Assembly: GCA_002362145.1 (NCBI GenBank)
Contig: DETX01000087.1
Location: forward strand, 1 to 7,538
DNA from: Clostridiales bacterium UBA3277
Lineage (GTDB): Bacteria; Bacillota; Clostridia; Oscillospirales; Oscillospiraceae
Direction: 5' to 3'
Length of the DNA stretch: 7,538 nucleotides
Shown: positions 1 through 5,785 of the stretch, piece by piece
Numbering within the stretch: position 1 is the first letter of the stretch
How the letters are laid out: each line of letters begins with the position of its first letter
Position numbers and translations under genes: made by a program
The notes under the pieces: model-generated
What the model was told of the DNA's origin: nothing
Database searches by the model: none
What the model saw: only the letters and a program-made list of their open reading frames with translations

Positions 1-25
1 GGTTTTATTAGATTTTAGTATTAGG

Positions 26-54
26 AAGGCTCTCCTTGTGTAAAGGGAGGCTTT
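26..54. repeat. Imperfect hairpin, possible degenerate intergenic repeat
   Basis: Positions 26-37 can pair with 43-54 around a 5-base loop (GTGTA), with one mismatch and three G-T wobbles. From memory the core resembles short hairpin repeats (arms like GCCTCCC with a TTGTGTAA loop) scattered between genes in Oscillospiraceae genomes, but only one copy is present here, so repeat status cannot be shown. It could instead be a weak terminator for a gene left of the window. Confidence 0.35.
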
Positions 55-62
55 GGGACGGC

Positions 63-101
63 ATAAAAGCCCCCCGGGCGGCAGGCAGCCGCGCCGGGGG
101 C
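63..101 (-). terminator. Rho-independent terminator of the DUF4364 gene
   Basis: Read leftward, a very GC-rich stem (GCCCCC pairing with GGGGGC, extended by further pairs past a one-base bulge) is followed directly by TTTTAT. It starts six bases after the stop codon of the leftward gene ending at 107, which is the expected place for an intrinsic terminator. The upper stem is imperfect. Confidence 0.65.
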
Positions 102-106
102 GCTGA

Positions 107-646
107 TTATTCCATTTCGTCCTCCTCGTCCAGGAGCTCCGTCATGGTCAGATTGTAAATGGTTTCGGCTTTTTTCTCAAAGAGCTTTCCCAGGCGCACC
201 GCCTGACGCTGGTCCGGGGTCATGAGCTCCAGGGTCATCAGGTTGCCCATGTCGTCATCCAGGGACATGATGACGGAAAAGTCCCCGTTCTCCCGGGGGA
301 GAATCTGGGTCTTTACGAAGCTGGAGCGGCGGGTCTGCCGGTTGAAGCGCTCCACCGCGTTCTCCGCCCGCTGTCGGACGGAATAGGCTATGGAGTCCAC
401 CGTGGTGGCGCAGTCCTCCCGCCCCTTGTCGGTGATGGAATAGCACTCCCCTTCCTCCTGGCGCAAATGGCCGGAGCTTACCATTTCCGGAACGGCAGTG
501 CAGACGTCAAAATAGCTCAGGCAATCGTCCTGATAGCACAGCTCGTAGATCTGTTGGATGGTCACGGGAAAGTTCACCCGGTTCATCACAAACAGAATCA
601 GAATTTTGACATCCAGCATATCGTGAATAAAGCCCAGTCTCTGCAT
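107..646 (-). CDS. DUF4364 family protein, winged-helix-like
   Basis: The product is 179 residues and resembles the DUF4364 family, which is common in Clostridia and has no established function. The N-terminal part (about residues 10-80) reads like a winged-helix fold: helices around LDVKILILFVMNRV and TIQQIYELCY, then a wing-like ECYSITDKGRE segment. Residues 110-145 look beta-rich (FSVIMSLDDDMGNLMTLEL), followed by a helix and an acidic tail EEDEME. I chose ATG at 646 because AAGAGG at 655-660 lies 8 bases upstream; the in-frame GTG at 655 overlaps that ribosome site and is unlikely. The gene is single, has its own promoter and terminator, and is divergent from dpaAB. A DNA-binding or regulatory role is inferred from the fold only; no target is known. 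Family assignment is from recalled sequence likeness. Confidence 0.85.
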   Translation of the reverse strand: MQRLGFIHDMLDVKILILFVMNRVNFPVTIQQIYELCYQDDCLSYFDVCTAVPEMVSSGHLRQEEGECYSITDKGREDCATTVDSIAYSVRQRAENAVERFNRQTRRSSFVKTQILPRENGDFSVIMSLDDDMGNLMTLELMTPDQRQAVRLGKLFEKKAETIYNLTMTELLDEEDEME

Positions 647-667
647 ACGCTTCACCTCTTACTTATT

Positions 668-695
668 ATTATACAGAAATTCCGGAAAAAATCAA
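668..695 (-). promoter_or_regulatory. Sigma-A type promoter for the DUF4364 gene
   Basis: Read leftward, TTGATT (690-695) and a perfect TATAAT (668-673) are separated by 16 bases. The predicted start of transcription near 661 leaves only about 15 bases of leader before the ATG, with the ribosome site at its very start. The -35 box lies one base from the -35 box of the divergent dpaAB promoter. Confidence 0.7.
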
Positions 696-696
696 G

Positions 697-725
697 CACA
701 GATGCGGGGCATAGCGCATATTCTA
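697..725 (+). promoter_or_regulatory. Sigma-K type sporulation promoter for dpaAB
   Basis: CACA at 697-700 and CATATTCTA at 717-725, 16 bases apart, match the published mother-cell sigma-K consensus (mACm, 16-17 bases, CATAnnnTA) at every defined position. The B. subtilis counterpart, spoVF, is transcribed by sigma-K, so the match fits the genes downstream. The expected transcript start is near 732, just before the ribosome site. The motif is short, so a chance match is possible, but position and gene function agree. Confidence 0.65.
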
Positions 726-733
726 AGGATCAG

Positions 734-740
734 AGGAGGG
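734..740 (+). promoter_or_regulatory. Ribosome binding site that decides the dpaA start
   Basis: AGGAGGG is a near-perfect Shine-Dalgarno site. ATG at 741 directly abuts it (no spacer), and ATG at 756 is 15 bases away. TTG at 747, in the same frame, has a normal spacer of 6 bases, making it the best-placed start. ATG at 702 has no ribosome site and lies upstream of the predicted transcript start. Confidence 0.65.
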
Positions 741-746
741 ATGAAT

Positions 747-1502
747 TTGGGTTCCATGCTGATCTATCCCGCCGGGACCACCGCCGCCTGCGGCTATGCG
801 GCAGAGGCTTTGGAGGCGGCGGGGTATCCGGTAACCGACCACATCCAGCCGGAGATCACCCACCTGCTGCTGGATGTGCCCAGCTTCAGCGGTGGGCAGC
901 TCCGGGGCGGCGGAAGTCTGGACGCGCTGCTTGCCAGGCTCCCCCCAAACCTGGTCATCATCGGAGGAATGTTTCAGAACAGGCTTCCGGAGGGCTGCAA
1001 GGCCATCGATCTGTTGGAGGACACAAGCTATCTCGCGGAAAACGCCGCCATCACCGCAGACTGCGCCCTGCGGGTGGCGGGAAAAGCCCTGCCCGGCGCC
1101 TTCCAGGACTCCCCTGCCCTGGTCATCGGCTGGGGCCGCATCGGGAAGTGCCTGGCAAAGAAACTGCAGGCTCTGGGATGTCCCGTGACGGTGGCCGCCC
1201 GGAGGGAGACGGACCGGGCCATGCTCCGGGCTCTGGGATACCAAAGCGCGGACACGGCGTACATGGACACAATTCTGCCGGAGATACGGATGGTATTCAA
1301 CACCGCCCCGGAACCTGTTTTGGGGAAGGAGCAGACGGCTCTGTGCCGGAAGGGGCTGTTCATCGATCTGGCTTCCAAGCCCGGAATCGCGGCGGAACAT
1401 GTGATCTGGGCCCGGGGGCTCCCGGGGGTATACGCGCCGGAGGCGGCCGGGAAGCTCATCGCGAACCGGTTTCTGGCGCTGTGGGAGGAGGAGACGGCAT
1501 GA
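747..1502 (+). CDS. dpaA: Dipicolinate synthase subunit A
   Basis: DpaA (SpoVFA) works with DpaB to turn a lysine-pathway intermediate into dipicolinic acid in the mother cell; the product is moved into the forespore and loads the spore core with calcium. From the TTG start the protein is 251 residues. A Rossmann-type dinucleotide site is visible as VIGWGRIG (126-133), followed by VTVAARR (148-153) and FNTAP (184-188). The family signatures LASKPG (208-213) and PGVYAPEAAGKLIAN (226-240) match B. subtilis SpoVFA well. The protein is about 45 residues shorter than B. subtilis SpoVFA (297), with the deficit in the N-terminal domain. The start could also be ATG at 741 or 756, which changes length by only 2-3 residues. 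It is translationally coupled to dpaB by an ATGA overlap. The usual B. subtilis partners asd, dapG and dapA are not adjacent. Confidence 0.93.
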   Translation: MGSMLIYPAGTTAACGYAAEALEAAGYPVTDHIQPEITHLLLDVPSFSGGQLRGGGSLDALLARLPPNLVIIGGMFQNRLPEGCKAIDLLEDTSYLAENAAITADCALRVAGKALPGAFQDSPALVIGWGRIGKCLAKKLQALGCPVTVAARRETDRAMLRALGYQSADTAYMDTILPEIRMVFNTAPEPVLGKEQTALCRKGLFIDLASKPGIAAEHVIWARGLPGVYAPEAAGKLIANRFLALWEEETA

Positions 1503-2059
1503 AGGTTGGATTTGCCATGTGCGGGTCCTTTTGTACATTTTCCAAGGTGTTTCCCCAGATGGAGGCCCTGGCCGGGATCCATGAGGTGACCCCCATTTTT
1601 TCCGACGCGGCCTATGCCATCGACAGCCGGTTCGGGACGGCGGAGGAACATATTCAACGGGCCCAAAAAATCTGCGGCAGGGAGCCCCTGCACACCATCG
1701 CCCAGGTGGAGCCCGTGGGGCCGAAAAAGCTGTTCGACATTCTCGTCATCGCCCCCTGCACGGGGAACACCCTGGGTAAGCTCTCCCACGGCATTGCCGA
1801 CGGTCCGGTGACCATGACGGCAAAGAGTCATCTGCGAAACGGCCGCCCGGTTCTCATTGCCGTATCCACCAACGACGGCCTGGCCGGGGCCGCGGAGAAC
1901 ATCGGGCGGCTGCTGGGGCGCCGGCACTTTTTCTTCGTACCCTTCGGGCAGGACGACGCCGTAAACAAGCCCAGCAGCCTGGTAGCGGATTTTTCCCGCC
2001 TGCCCCAGGCCCTGGAGGCAGCGGCGGAGGGAAGGCAGATTCAGCCGGTACTGCTGTAG
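1499..2059 (+). CDS. dpaB: Dipicolinate synthase subunit B
   Basis: DpaB (SpoVFB) is the flavoprotein-like partner of DpaA in making dipicolinic acid in the sporulating mother cell. The 186-residue protein has the fold of the FMN-binding decarboxylase-like flavoproteins: a first strand and loop GFAMCGSFCTF (4-14), the phosphate-loop-like APCTGNTLGKLSHG (85-98) and the C-terminal family motif NKPSSLVADF (156-165). Length is close to B. subtilis SpoVFB (about 200). The ATG overlaps the dpaA stop (ATGA), and a GGAGGAGGAG stretch around 1484-1493 inside dpaA is its ribosome site, so the two subunits should be made in step. The reading frame runs open far upstream to 467, but only this start has a ribosome site and the upstream part reads as GC-rich nonsense. 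A strong hairpin terminator follows. Confidence 0.94.
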   Translation: MKVGFAMCGSFCTFSKVFPQMEALAGIHEVTPIFSDAAYAIDSRFGTAEEHIQRAQKICGREPLHTIAQVEPVGPKKLFDILVIAPCTGNTLGKLSHGIADGPVTMTAKSHLRNGRPVLIAVSTNDGLAGAAENIGRLLGRRHFFFVPFGQDDAVNKPSSLVADFSRLPQALEAAAEGRQIQPVLL

Positions 2060-2097
2060 AAAAAAGGCAAAGCTTTGGGTGTTGTTCGTAATACAGG

Positions 2098-2127
2098 CAA
2101 AAGACGTGACGAAAGTCACGTCTTTTG
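2098..2127. terminator. Two-way hairpin terminator between dpaB and the AT-rich gene
   Basis: A perfect 13-bp stem (CAAAAGACGTGAC with its complement) closes on a GAAA loop. The right arm ends in TCTTTTG followed by TGTT, and the left arm gives TTTT on the other strand, so it could stop transcription from both dpaB and the convergent gene ending at 2180. The T tract is part of the stem rather than a clean tail. Confidence 0.75.
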
Positions 2128-2179
2128 TGTTAAGAGGTCAGCCGCGTCCGGAACGCGGTATCTGTTCGACAAGCCGGAA

Positions 2180-2746
2180 TTATCGTCTATCAAACGGGAA
2201 CTTTCCTTCAATAAAATGTCGGTACTCAGGTTGATCTGCCGCATTTTCATATTCCTCTTGAATCATTCTTTCGATCCACTCTAACTGTGCTTTGCTGCTA
2301 TCCTCATATCGCAGAATCGTAATAAGTCCTGTCTTTTCCGCCGCAAGAATTGCCTCATAAGCATCGGGAACAAATTCGCAATGCTGTACAGGAGCTGGCT
2401 CACTCGATGTAGCTGCATCGGGTATCTGTAATTGAAAACCTGAATCTGTGATCGTTTCCACCGCGTAGATATATCCTGATACGCCCTTGTATGTATCAAT
2501 CAGCGCATTGGGGTAATATTCCTCTATACGCTGTGTGCCGTCTTTATTAAAGCCATAGGGACCCCATTTTGTCCATTTGCCAGAGTAGTCAAAGCCGGTT
2601 TCCTTACAATACTTCTCAATGGCATTACTAAGATATACCAACACATTTTCTCGTTTTTTTGAAAAGTAAATGAGCGGTATATCATGATTTGAAACGCGCG
2701 GTTTCAGTATTTCAATTCCTTTTATAGGTGAAGCATGGAAATACAC
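2180..2746 (-). CDS. Hypothetical protein, AT-rich orphan, possible ADP-ribosyltransferase-like fold
   Basis: I do not recognise a named family. The product is 188 residues, soluble, with no signal peptide or membrane segment. It starts with GTG at 2746; AGGGGG at 2755-2760 lies 8 bases upstream. Visible pieces: YFHASPIKGIEILKPR (2-17), PLIYFS (24-29), a Trp/Tyr-rich stretch around 58-80 (WTKWGPYGF), GYIYAV (91-96), CEFVPDAYEAIL (123-134) and a charged helix 152-170. A His near the N-terminus (H4), a Tyr in a following strand (Y27) and a Glu in a late strand (E124) are placed like the H-Y-E triad of some ADP-ribosyltransferases; this is a speculative reading. The gene is far lower in GC than its neighbours: a hand count of 2281-2340 gives 26/60 GC against 43/60 for 2941-3000 in nadE. 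It is a single gene bracketed by palindromes, which suggests late acquisition. Confidence 0.8.
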   Translation of the reverse strand: MYFHASPIKGIEILKPRVSNHDIPLIYFSKKRENVLVYLSNAIEKYCKETGFDYSGKWTKWGPYGFNKDGTQRIEEYYPNALIDTYKGVSGYIYAVETITDSGFQLQIPDAATSSEPAPVQHCEFVPDAYEAILAAEKTGLITILRYEDSSKAQLEWIERMIQEEYENAADQPEYRHFIEGKFPFDRR

Positions 2747-2820
2747 ACAATTGTCCCCCTAAATTCCGATTTACAGACTTATTCGGTTCCATATGATCAC
2801 ATAACGGGATACTATGCAGG

Positions 2821-2849
2821 AACAGCCACAGCAGTCTGCTGTGGCTGTT
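2821..2849. terminator. Perfect palindrome downstream of nadE, candidate terminator
   Basis: AACAGCCACAGCA (2821-2833) pairs perfectly with 2837-2849 around a 3-base loop. It lies 31 bases past the nadE stop, in the leftward direction of nadE. There is no real T tract after it on that strand (TTCCTGCA follows), so intrinsic termination is plausible but not assured; it might instead protect the mRNA 3' end. Confidence 0.5.
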
Positions 2850-2879
2850 AACCGTCCTGCAAACACACTGCTTTGAGCT

Positions 2880-4805
2880 TTACAGGGACTCCACTTCCTC
2901 CAGCCAGAGGCGGGCGCTGGCGTCGCTGGGCATCCGCCAGTCTCCCCGGGGGCTGAGGGTGACGGAGCCCACCTTGACCCCGTCCGGCATACAGCTGCGC
3001 TTGAACTGCTGGGTGAAAAAGCGGCGATAGAAGGTTTTCAGCCACTTTTTCACCGTGGCCGCATCAAAATCGCCTTCAAAGGCCCGGCAGGCCAGGCTGT
3101 AAATCTTCGCCGGGGCAGAGCCAAAGCGTAGCATGTGGTAGAGGAAAAAGTCGTGGAGAGCATAGGGACCCACCAGGTCCTCCGTGTGCTGGGCGATCTT
3201 CCCCGCTTCATCCGGCGGAAGAAGCTCCGGGCTGATGGGCGTATCCAATACGTCCAGCAAAACCTCCCGGGACGCGGCAAACTCAGGCATTCGAGAAATG
3301 GAATCGATGAGCCAGCGGATCAGGGTCTTGGGGATGGAGGCGTTGACGCCGTACATACTCATATGGTCTCCGTTATAGGTGCACCAGCCCAGCGCCAGCT
3401 CGCTCAAATCTCCGGTGCCCACGACGATGCCCCCCACCACGCTGGCGTAGTCCATAAGCACCTGGGTCCGCTCCCGGGCCTGGGCGTTTTCATAGGTGCC
3501 GTTTTGGAGCTTCTGGTCGTGGCCGATGTCGGAAAAATGACGGGACACCGCATCCTTGATATTGATTTCCTTCCCGGTGACCCCCAGGGTGCGCATCAAC
3601 TCCCAGGAATTGCGATAGGTCCGGTCCGAGGTGCCGAAGCAGGGCATGGTGACCCCGCAGACATCCGCCGCAGGCCTGCCCAGCTCCCGCATGGCCTCAA
3701 CGGCCACCAGCAGGGCCAGGGTGGAATCCAAGCCTCCGGAAATGCCGATGACCGCTTTGGCATCGCCCAGAATGTACAGTCGCTGCTTCAGCCCTGCCAC
3801 CTGCATCCGGAAAATTTCCATACACCGGCTGGTACGGTCCTCCCGTTTTGACGGGACAAAGGGCAGCTTTTCAACCGGGTACAAGCTGCCGTCGGAGCGC
3901 AGGGCCCCCTCGGAAACGGTCAGAACCCGGACGGGACCGGTATGCCGGGCGCCGGCGTCACCGAAGCTCTTATTCCGGCGGCGGTCACAGCGGGGCCTGT
4001 CCAGGTCGCAGTCCTGAACCAGCAGATAATCCGTGGCAATGGGCGTTTCCGTCTGGGAAAGCAAACTTCCGTTTTCCGCAATGAGGCACTGGCCGGAGAA
4101 GATCAGGTCCTGGGTGGACTCGGTGGAGCCGGCGGAGCAGTAGACATAGACACAGTCCAGGGCGGCGGACTGGCGGATCACCATCGCCCGGCGGTAATCC
4201 GCTTTGCCCACGGTCTCATTGGAGGCGGAGAGATTCACGATTACCTCCGCGCCCTTCAGCGCCAGCATCGTGGACGGCGGGAGCGGGGACCACAAATCCT
4301 CACAGATTTCAATTCCCATCTGGGTGCCGCTCATCCGGAAGAGAAGGTCCGGGGAAATGGGAATGTCACGAAAGTCCCCGCCCAGGTCGGCGGTATCCGT
4401 CGTAAGGTCCATGGCGGAGGAGAACCAGCGTTTTTCGTAGAATTCCTGATAGTTCGGGATATAGGTCTTGGGCACCAGGCCGTGGAGGATGCCGCCCCGC
4501 AGCACCCCGGCGCAGTTGAACATCTGGGCCCCCAGTCTGACGGGAAGGCCCAGCACCACGGTGACGGCGGGATGGGCCCGGGAGCAGGCGGCAATCCTCT
4601 TCAGGGCGTCGGCCAGGGCGTCATACAGAGCGTCCTGGAAGAACAGATCCTGGCAGGTATAGCCCGTCAGGGACAGCTCCGGAAATACCAGCAGGTCCGC
4701 CCCTGCCCCATCGGCTCTTTCCAGGTAGGCGCAGTGGTCGGCGGCATTTTTCTCAACGTCCCCCACCCGGACGGCGGGGACGGCACAGGCAACGCGAATA
4801 TACAT
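2880..4805 (-). CDS. nadE: Glutamine-dependent NAD+ synthetase
   Basis: NadE makes NAD+ from deamido-NAD+, ATP and glutamine in the cytoplasm, the last step of NAD synthesis. The 641-residue protein has both parts of the glutamine-using type. Residues 1 to about 290 are a nitrilase-like glutaminase with the Glu-Lys-Cys triad: E43 in VFPELSLTGYTCQDLF, K113 in LVPKTYIPNY and C168 in MGIEICEDLW. The synthetase part has the ATP pyrophosphatase loop GISGGLDS (354-361) and the conserved VVGTGDLSELALGWCTYNGD (461-480). The length is typical for bacterial two-domain NadE, and all key residues are present, so it should be active with glutamine. ATG at 4805 was chosen because GGAGG at 4814-4818 lies 8 bases upstream; the frame stays open to 5102, but that part has no family likeness. 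It is a single gene, divergent from the ABC importer operon. Confidence 0.97.
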   Translation of the reverse strand: MYIRVACAVPAVRVGDVEKNAADHCAYLERADGAGADLLVFPELSLTGYTCQDLFFQDALYDALADALKRIAACSRAHPAVTVVLGLPVRLGAQMFNCAGVLRGGILHGLVPKTYIPNYQEFYEKRWFSSAMDLTTDTADLGGDFRDIPISPDLLFRMSGTQMGIEICEDLWSPLPPSTMLALKGAEVIVNLSASNETVGKADYRRAMVIRQSAALDCVYVYCSAGSTESTQDLIFSGQCLIAENGSLLSQTETPIATDYLLVQDCDLDRPRCDRRRNKSFGDAGARHTGPVRVLTVSEGALRSDGSLYPVEKLPFVPSKREDRTSRCMEIFRMQVAGLKQRLYILGDAKAVIGISGGLDSTLALLVAVEAMRELGRPAADVCGVTMPCFGTSDRTYRNSWELMRTLGVTGKEINIKDAVSRHFSDIGHDQKLQNGTYENAQARERTQVLMDYASVVGGIVVGTGDLSELALGWCTYNGDHMSMYGVNASIPKTLIRWLIDSISRMPEFAASREVLLDVLDTPISPELLPPDEAGKIAQHTEDLVGPYALHDFFLYHMLRFGSAPAKIYSLACRAFEGDFDAATVKKWLKTFYRRFFTQQFKRSCMPDGVKVGSVTLSPRGDWRMPSDASARLWLEEVESL

Positions 4806-4830
4806 AGTCGGTTCCTCCAAGCAGCGGCTG

Positions 4831-4844
4831 GCCCCGGATGGGGC
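4831..4844. other. Small GC hairpin in the nadE leader
   Basis: GCCCC and GGGGC flank a 4-base loop (GGAT), inside the predicted nadE 5' leader and about 12 bases upstream of the nadE ribosome site on the minus strand. It may affect leader structure; no known riboswitch or regulator site is recognised. Confidence 0.3.
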
Positions 4845-4863
4845 ATTCCTTATAGTATTTATC

Positions 4864-4872
4864 ATCATACCA
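4864..4872 (-). promoter_or_regulatory. Extended -10 promoter for nadE
   Basis: Read leftward, TGG directly precedes TATGAT (4864-4869), giving an extended -10 element (TGnTATnAT). The -35 region at 17-base spacing (TGGATT, 4887-4892) is poor, as is usual when the -10 is extended. The transcript would start near 4857, giving a leader of about 50 bases. A TACTAT a few bases downstream is a weaker alternative -10. Confidence 0.45.
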
Positions 4873-4986
4873 TAGCGATTCCCAAAAATCCACATTTTTC
4901 TTATGGCGGCGCCGCAAGCGCTCCGCAGGTGCTCTCCGCCCGGCCGGGAGAAACCGTTTCTTGACGGAGTGCCGGAAATTTGAAGA

Positions 4987-5026
4987 TTTTCCCCTGCCCT
5001 TCTTGGGGAAAAAGCTGTACTTTTCC
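4987..5026. repeat. Overlapping inverted repeats between nadE and the ABC operon
   Basis: TTTTCCCC (4987-4994) is the exact complement of GGGGAAAA (5005-5012). Part of that second arm, GGAAAAAG (5007-5014), can instead pair with CTTTTCC (5020-5026) with one A bulged, so the two hairpins exclude each other. The block lies just upstream of the -35 box of the ABC promoter, so it is probably not in that transcript; it could be a protein-binding site. Confidence 0.35.
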
Positions 5027-5034
5027 GGGGGTGC

Positions 5035-5063
5035 TTGACTTTATTCCCGGTTGCTACTATATT
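5035..5063 (+). promoter_or_regulatory. Sigma-A promoter of the ABC importer operon
   Basis: TTGACT (5035-5040) and TATATT (5058-5063) are each one base off consensus and are separated by the ideal 17 bases. The predicted start near 5070 leaves a leader of about 35 bases before the ATG, too short for a T-box or other large riboswitch. An inverted repeat ACAGA/TCTGT (5066-5082) spans the predicted start. Confidence 0.75.
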
Positions 5064-5065
5064 TA

Positions 5066-5082
5066 ACAGAGGAAACATCTGT
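5066..5082. promoter_or_regulatory. Inverted repeat at the ABC operon transcript start, possible operator
   Basis: ACAGA (5066-5070) and TCTGT (5078-5082) are exact complements separated by 7 bases, and they lie across the predicted +1 of the ABC promoter, where a repressor would block RNA polymerase. Five-base arms can arise by chance, and no known regulator is recognised. Confidence 0.3.
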
Positions 5083-5104
5083 ATCTTAAGTAAGGAGCGC
5101 ATTC

Positions 5105-5782
5105 ATGTTTACGGAGCGTTTGTGGGGAATCCTTGCCGATTCCTTCTTTAAAATTCTGCTGCCCGGCCTTACCATGACCATTCCCCTGACGGTCATTTCC
5201 TTTTCCATTGCCATGGTCATCGCCACGGTTGTGGCACTGATTCAATTTGCCAATGTGAAGGTTTTGAAGCCCCTGGCCCGGTTTTACATCTGGGTCATCC
5301 GGGGCACGCCGCTGCTGGTGCAGCTTTTCGTCGTGTTTTACGGTCTGCCCAGGGTGGGAATTCTCATTGACCCCTTCCCGGCGGCGGTGATCGTCTTTTC
5401 CATCAACGAGGGGGCCTACTCCGCCGAGATCATCCGGGCGGCCCTGGAGGCCGTGCCCTCCGGCCAGCTGGAGGCAGGCTACTGCGTGGGCATGAGCTAT
5501 TTGCAGACCATCCGGCGGATCATCCTGCCCCAGGCGCTGCGGACCGCCTTCCCGCCCCTGAGCAATTCCCTCATCGCCATGGTCAAGGACACCTCCCTGG
5601 CGGCCAACATCACCGTGACGGAGATGTTCATGGTGACCCAGCGGATCGTTGCCAGGACCTATGAGCCCTTGGCGCTGTACATCGAGGTGGGCCTTATCTA
5701 TCTGATCTTCTCCACGGTGCTGACCAAATTGCAGCGCATGGGAGAAAACAAGCTCAATTCCTACGGGGCGCAGAGGGGGTAG
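5105..5782 (+). CDS. Polar amino acid (probably cystine) ABC transporter permease
   Basis: This is the membrane channel subunit of an amino acid importer of the HisM/YecS type, acting in the cytoplasmic membrane. At 225 residues it has the usual length. Hydrophobic segments are seen at about 24-46, 61-83, 91-103, 150-160 and 187-206. The family block RGTPLLVQLF (66-75) is present, and the cytoplasmic EAA loop that docks the ATPase runs from E123 through G129 to ILPQALR (140-146). Residues PPLSNSLIAMVKDTSLAA (150-167) match the cystine permease YecS closely. ATG at 5105 has AAGGAG at 5092-5097, 7 bases upstream. It is the first gene of the operon and is 3 bases from the ATPase gene. It may form a homodimer, since no second permease is present. 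Substrate is inferred from similarity. Confidence 0.93.
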   Translation: MFTERLWGILADSFFKILLPGLTMTIPLTVISFSIAMVIATVVALIQFANVKVLKPLARFYIWVIRGTPLLVQLFVVFYGLPRVGILIDPFPAAVIVFSINEGAYSAEIIRAALEAVPSGQLEAGYCVGMSYLQTIRRIILPQALRTAFPPLSNSLIAMVKDTSLAANITVTEMFMVTQRIVARTYEPLALYIEVGLIYLIFSTVLTKLQRMGENKLNSYGAQRG

Positions 5783-5785
5783 ACC

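Noticed and set aside
702..746. ATG at 702 as the dpaA start
   Set aside because: No ribosome site precedes it, and it lies inside the predicted sigma-K promoter, before the expected transcript start.
467..1498. Long open stretch upstream of dpaB in its frame
   Set aside because: It overlaps DUF4364 and dpaA on better-supported frames, has no ribosome site at its start, and its translation is Gly/Arg/Pro-rich without family likeness. Only the dpaB part from 1499 is real.
2060..2880. Insertion sequence or transposon carrying the AT-rich gene
   Set aside because: No transposase, no matching terminal repeats and no target-site duplication were found; the two palindromes are unrelated in sequence.
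3942..4964. 340-codon open frame on the plus strand opposite nadE
   Set aside because: Shadow of nadE: Gly/Ala-rich, no family likeness, and no ribosome site or promoter seen.
4806..5102. N-terminal extension of nadE
   Set aside because: The frame is open but the nitrilase domain begins at the ATG at 4805, which has a well-spaced GGAGG; the extension covers the divergent promoters.
5064..5104. T-box or other riboswitch in the ABC operon leader
   Set aside because: The predicted leader is about 35 bases, too short for any such element, and no specifier or antiterminator sequence is seen.
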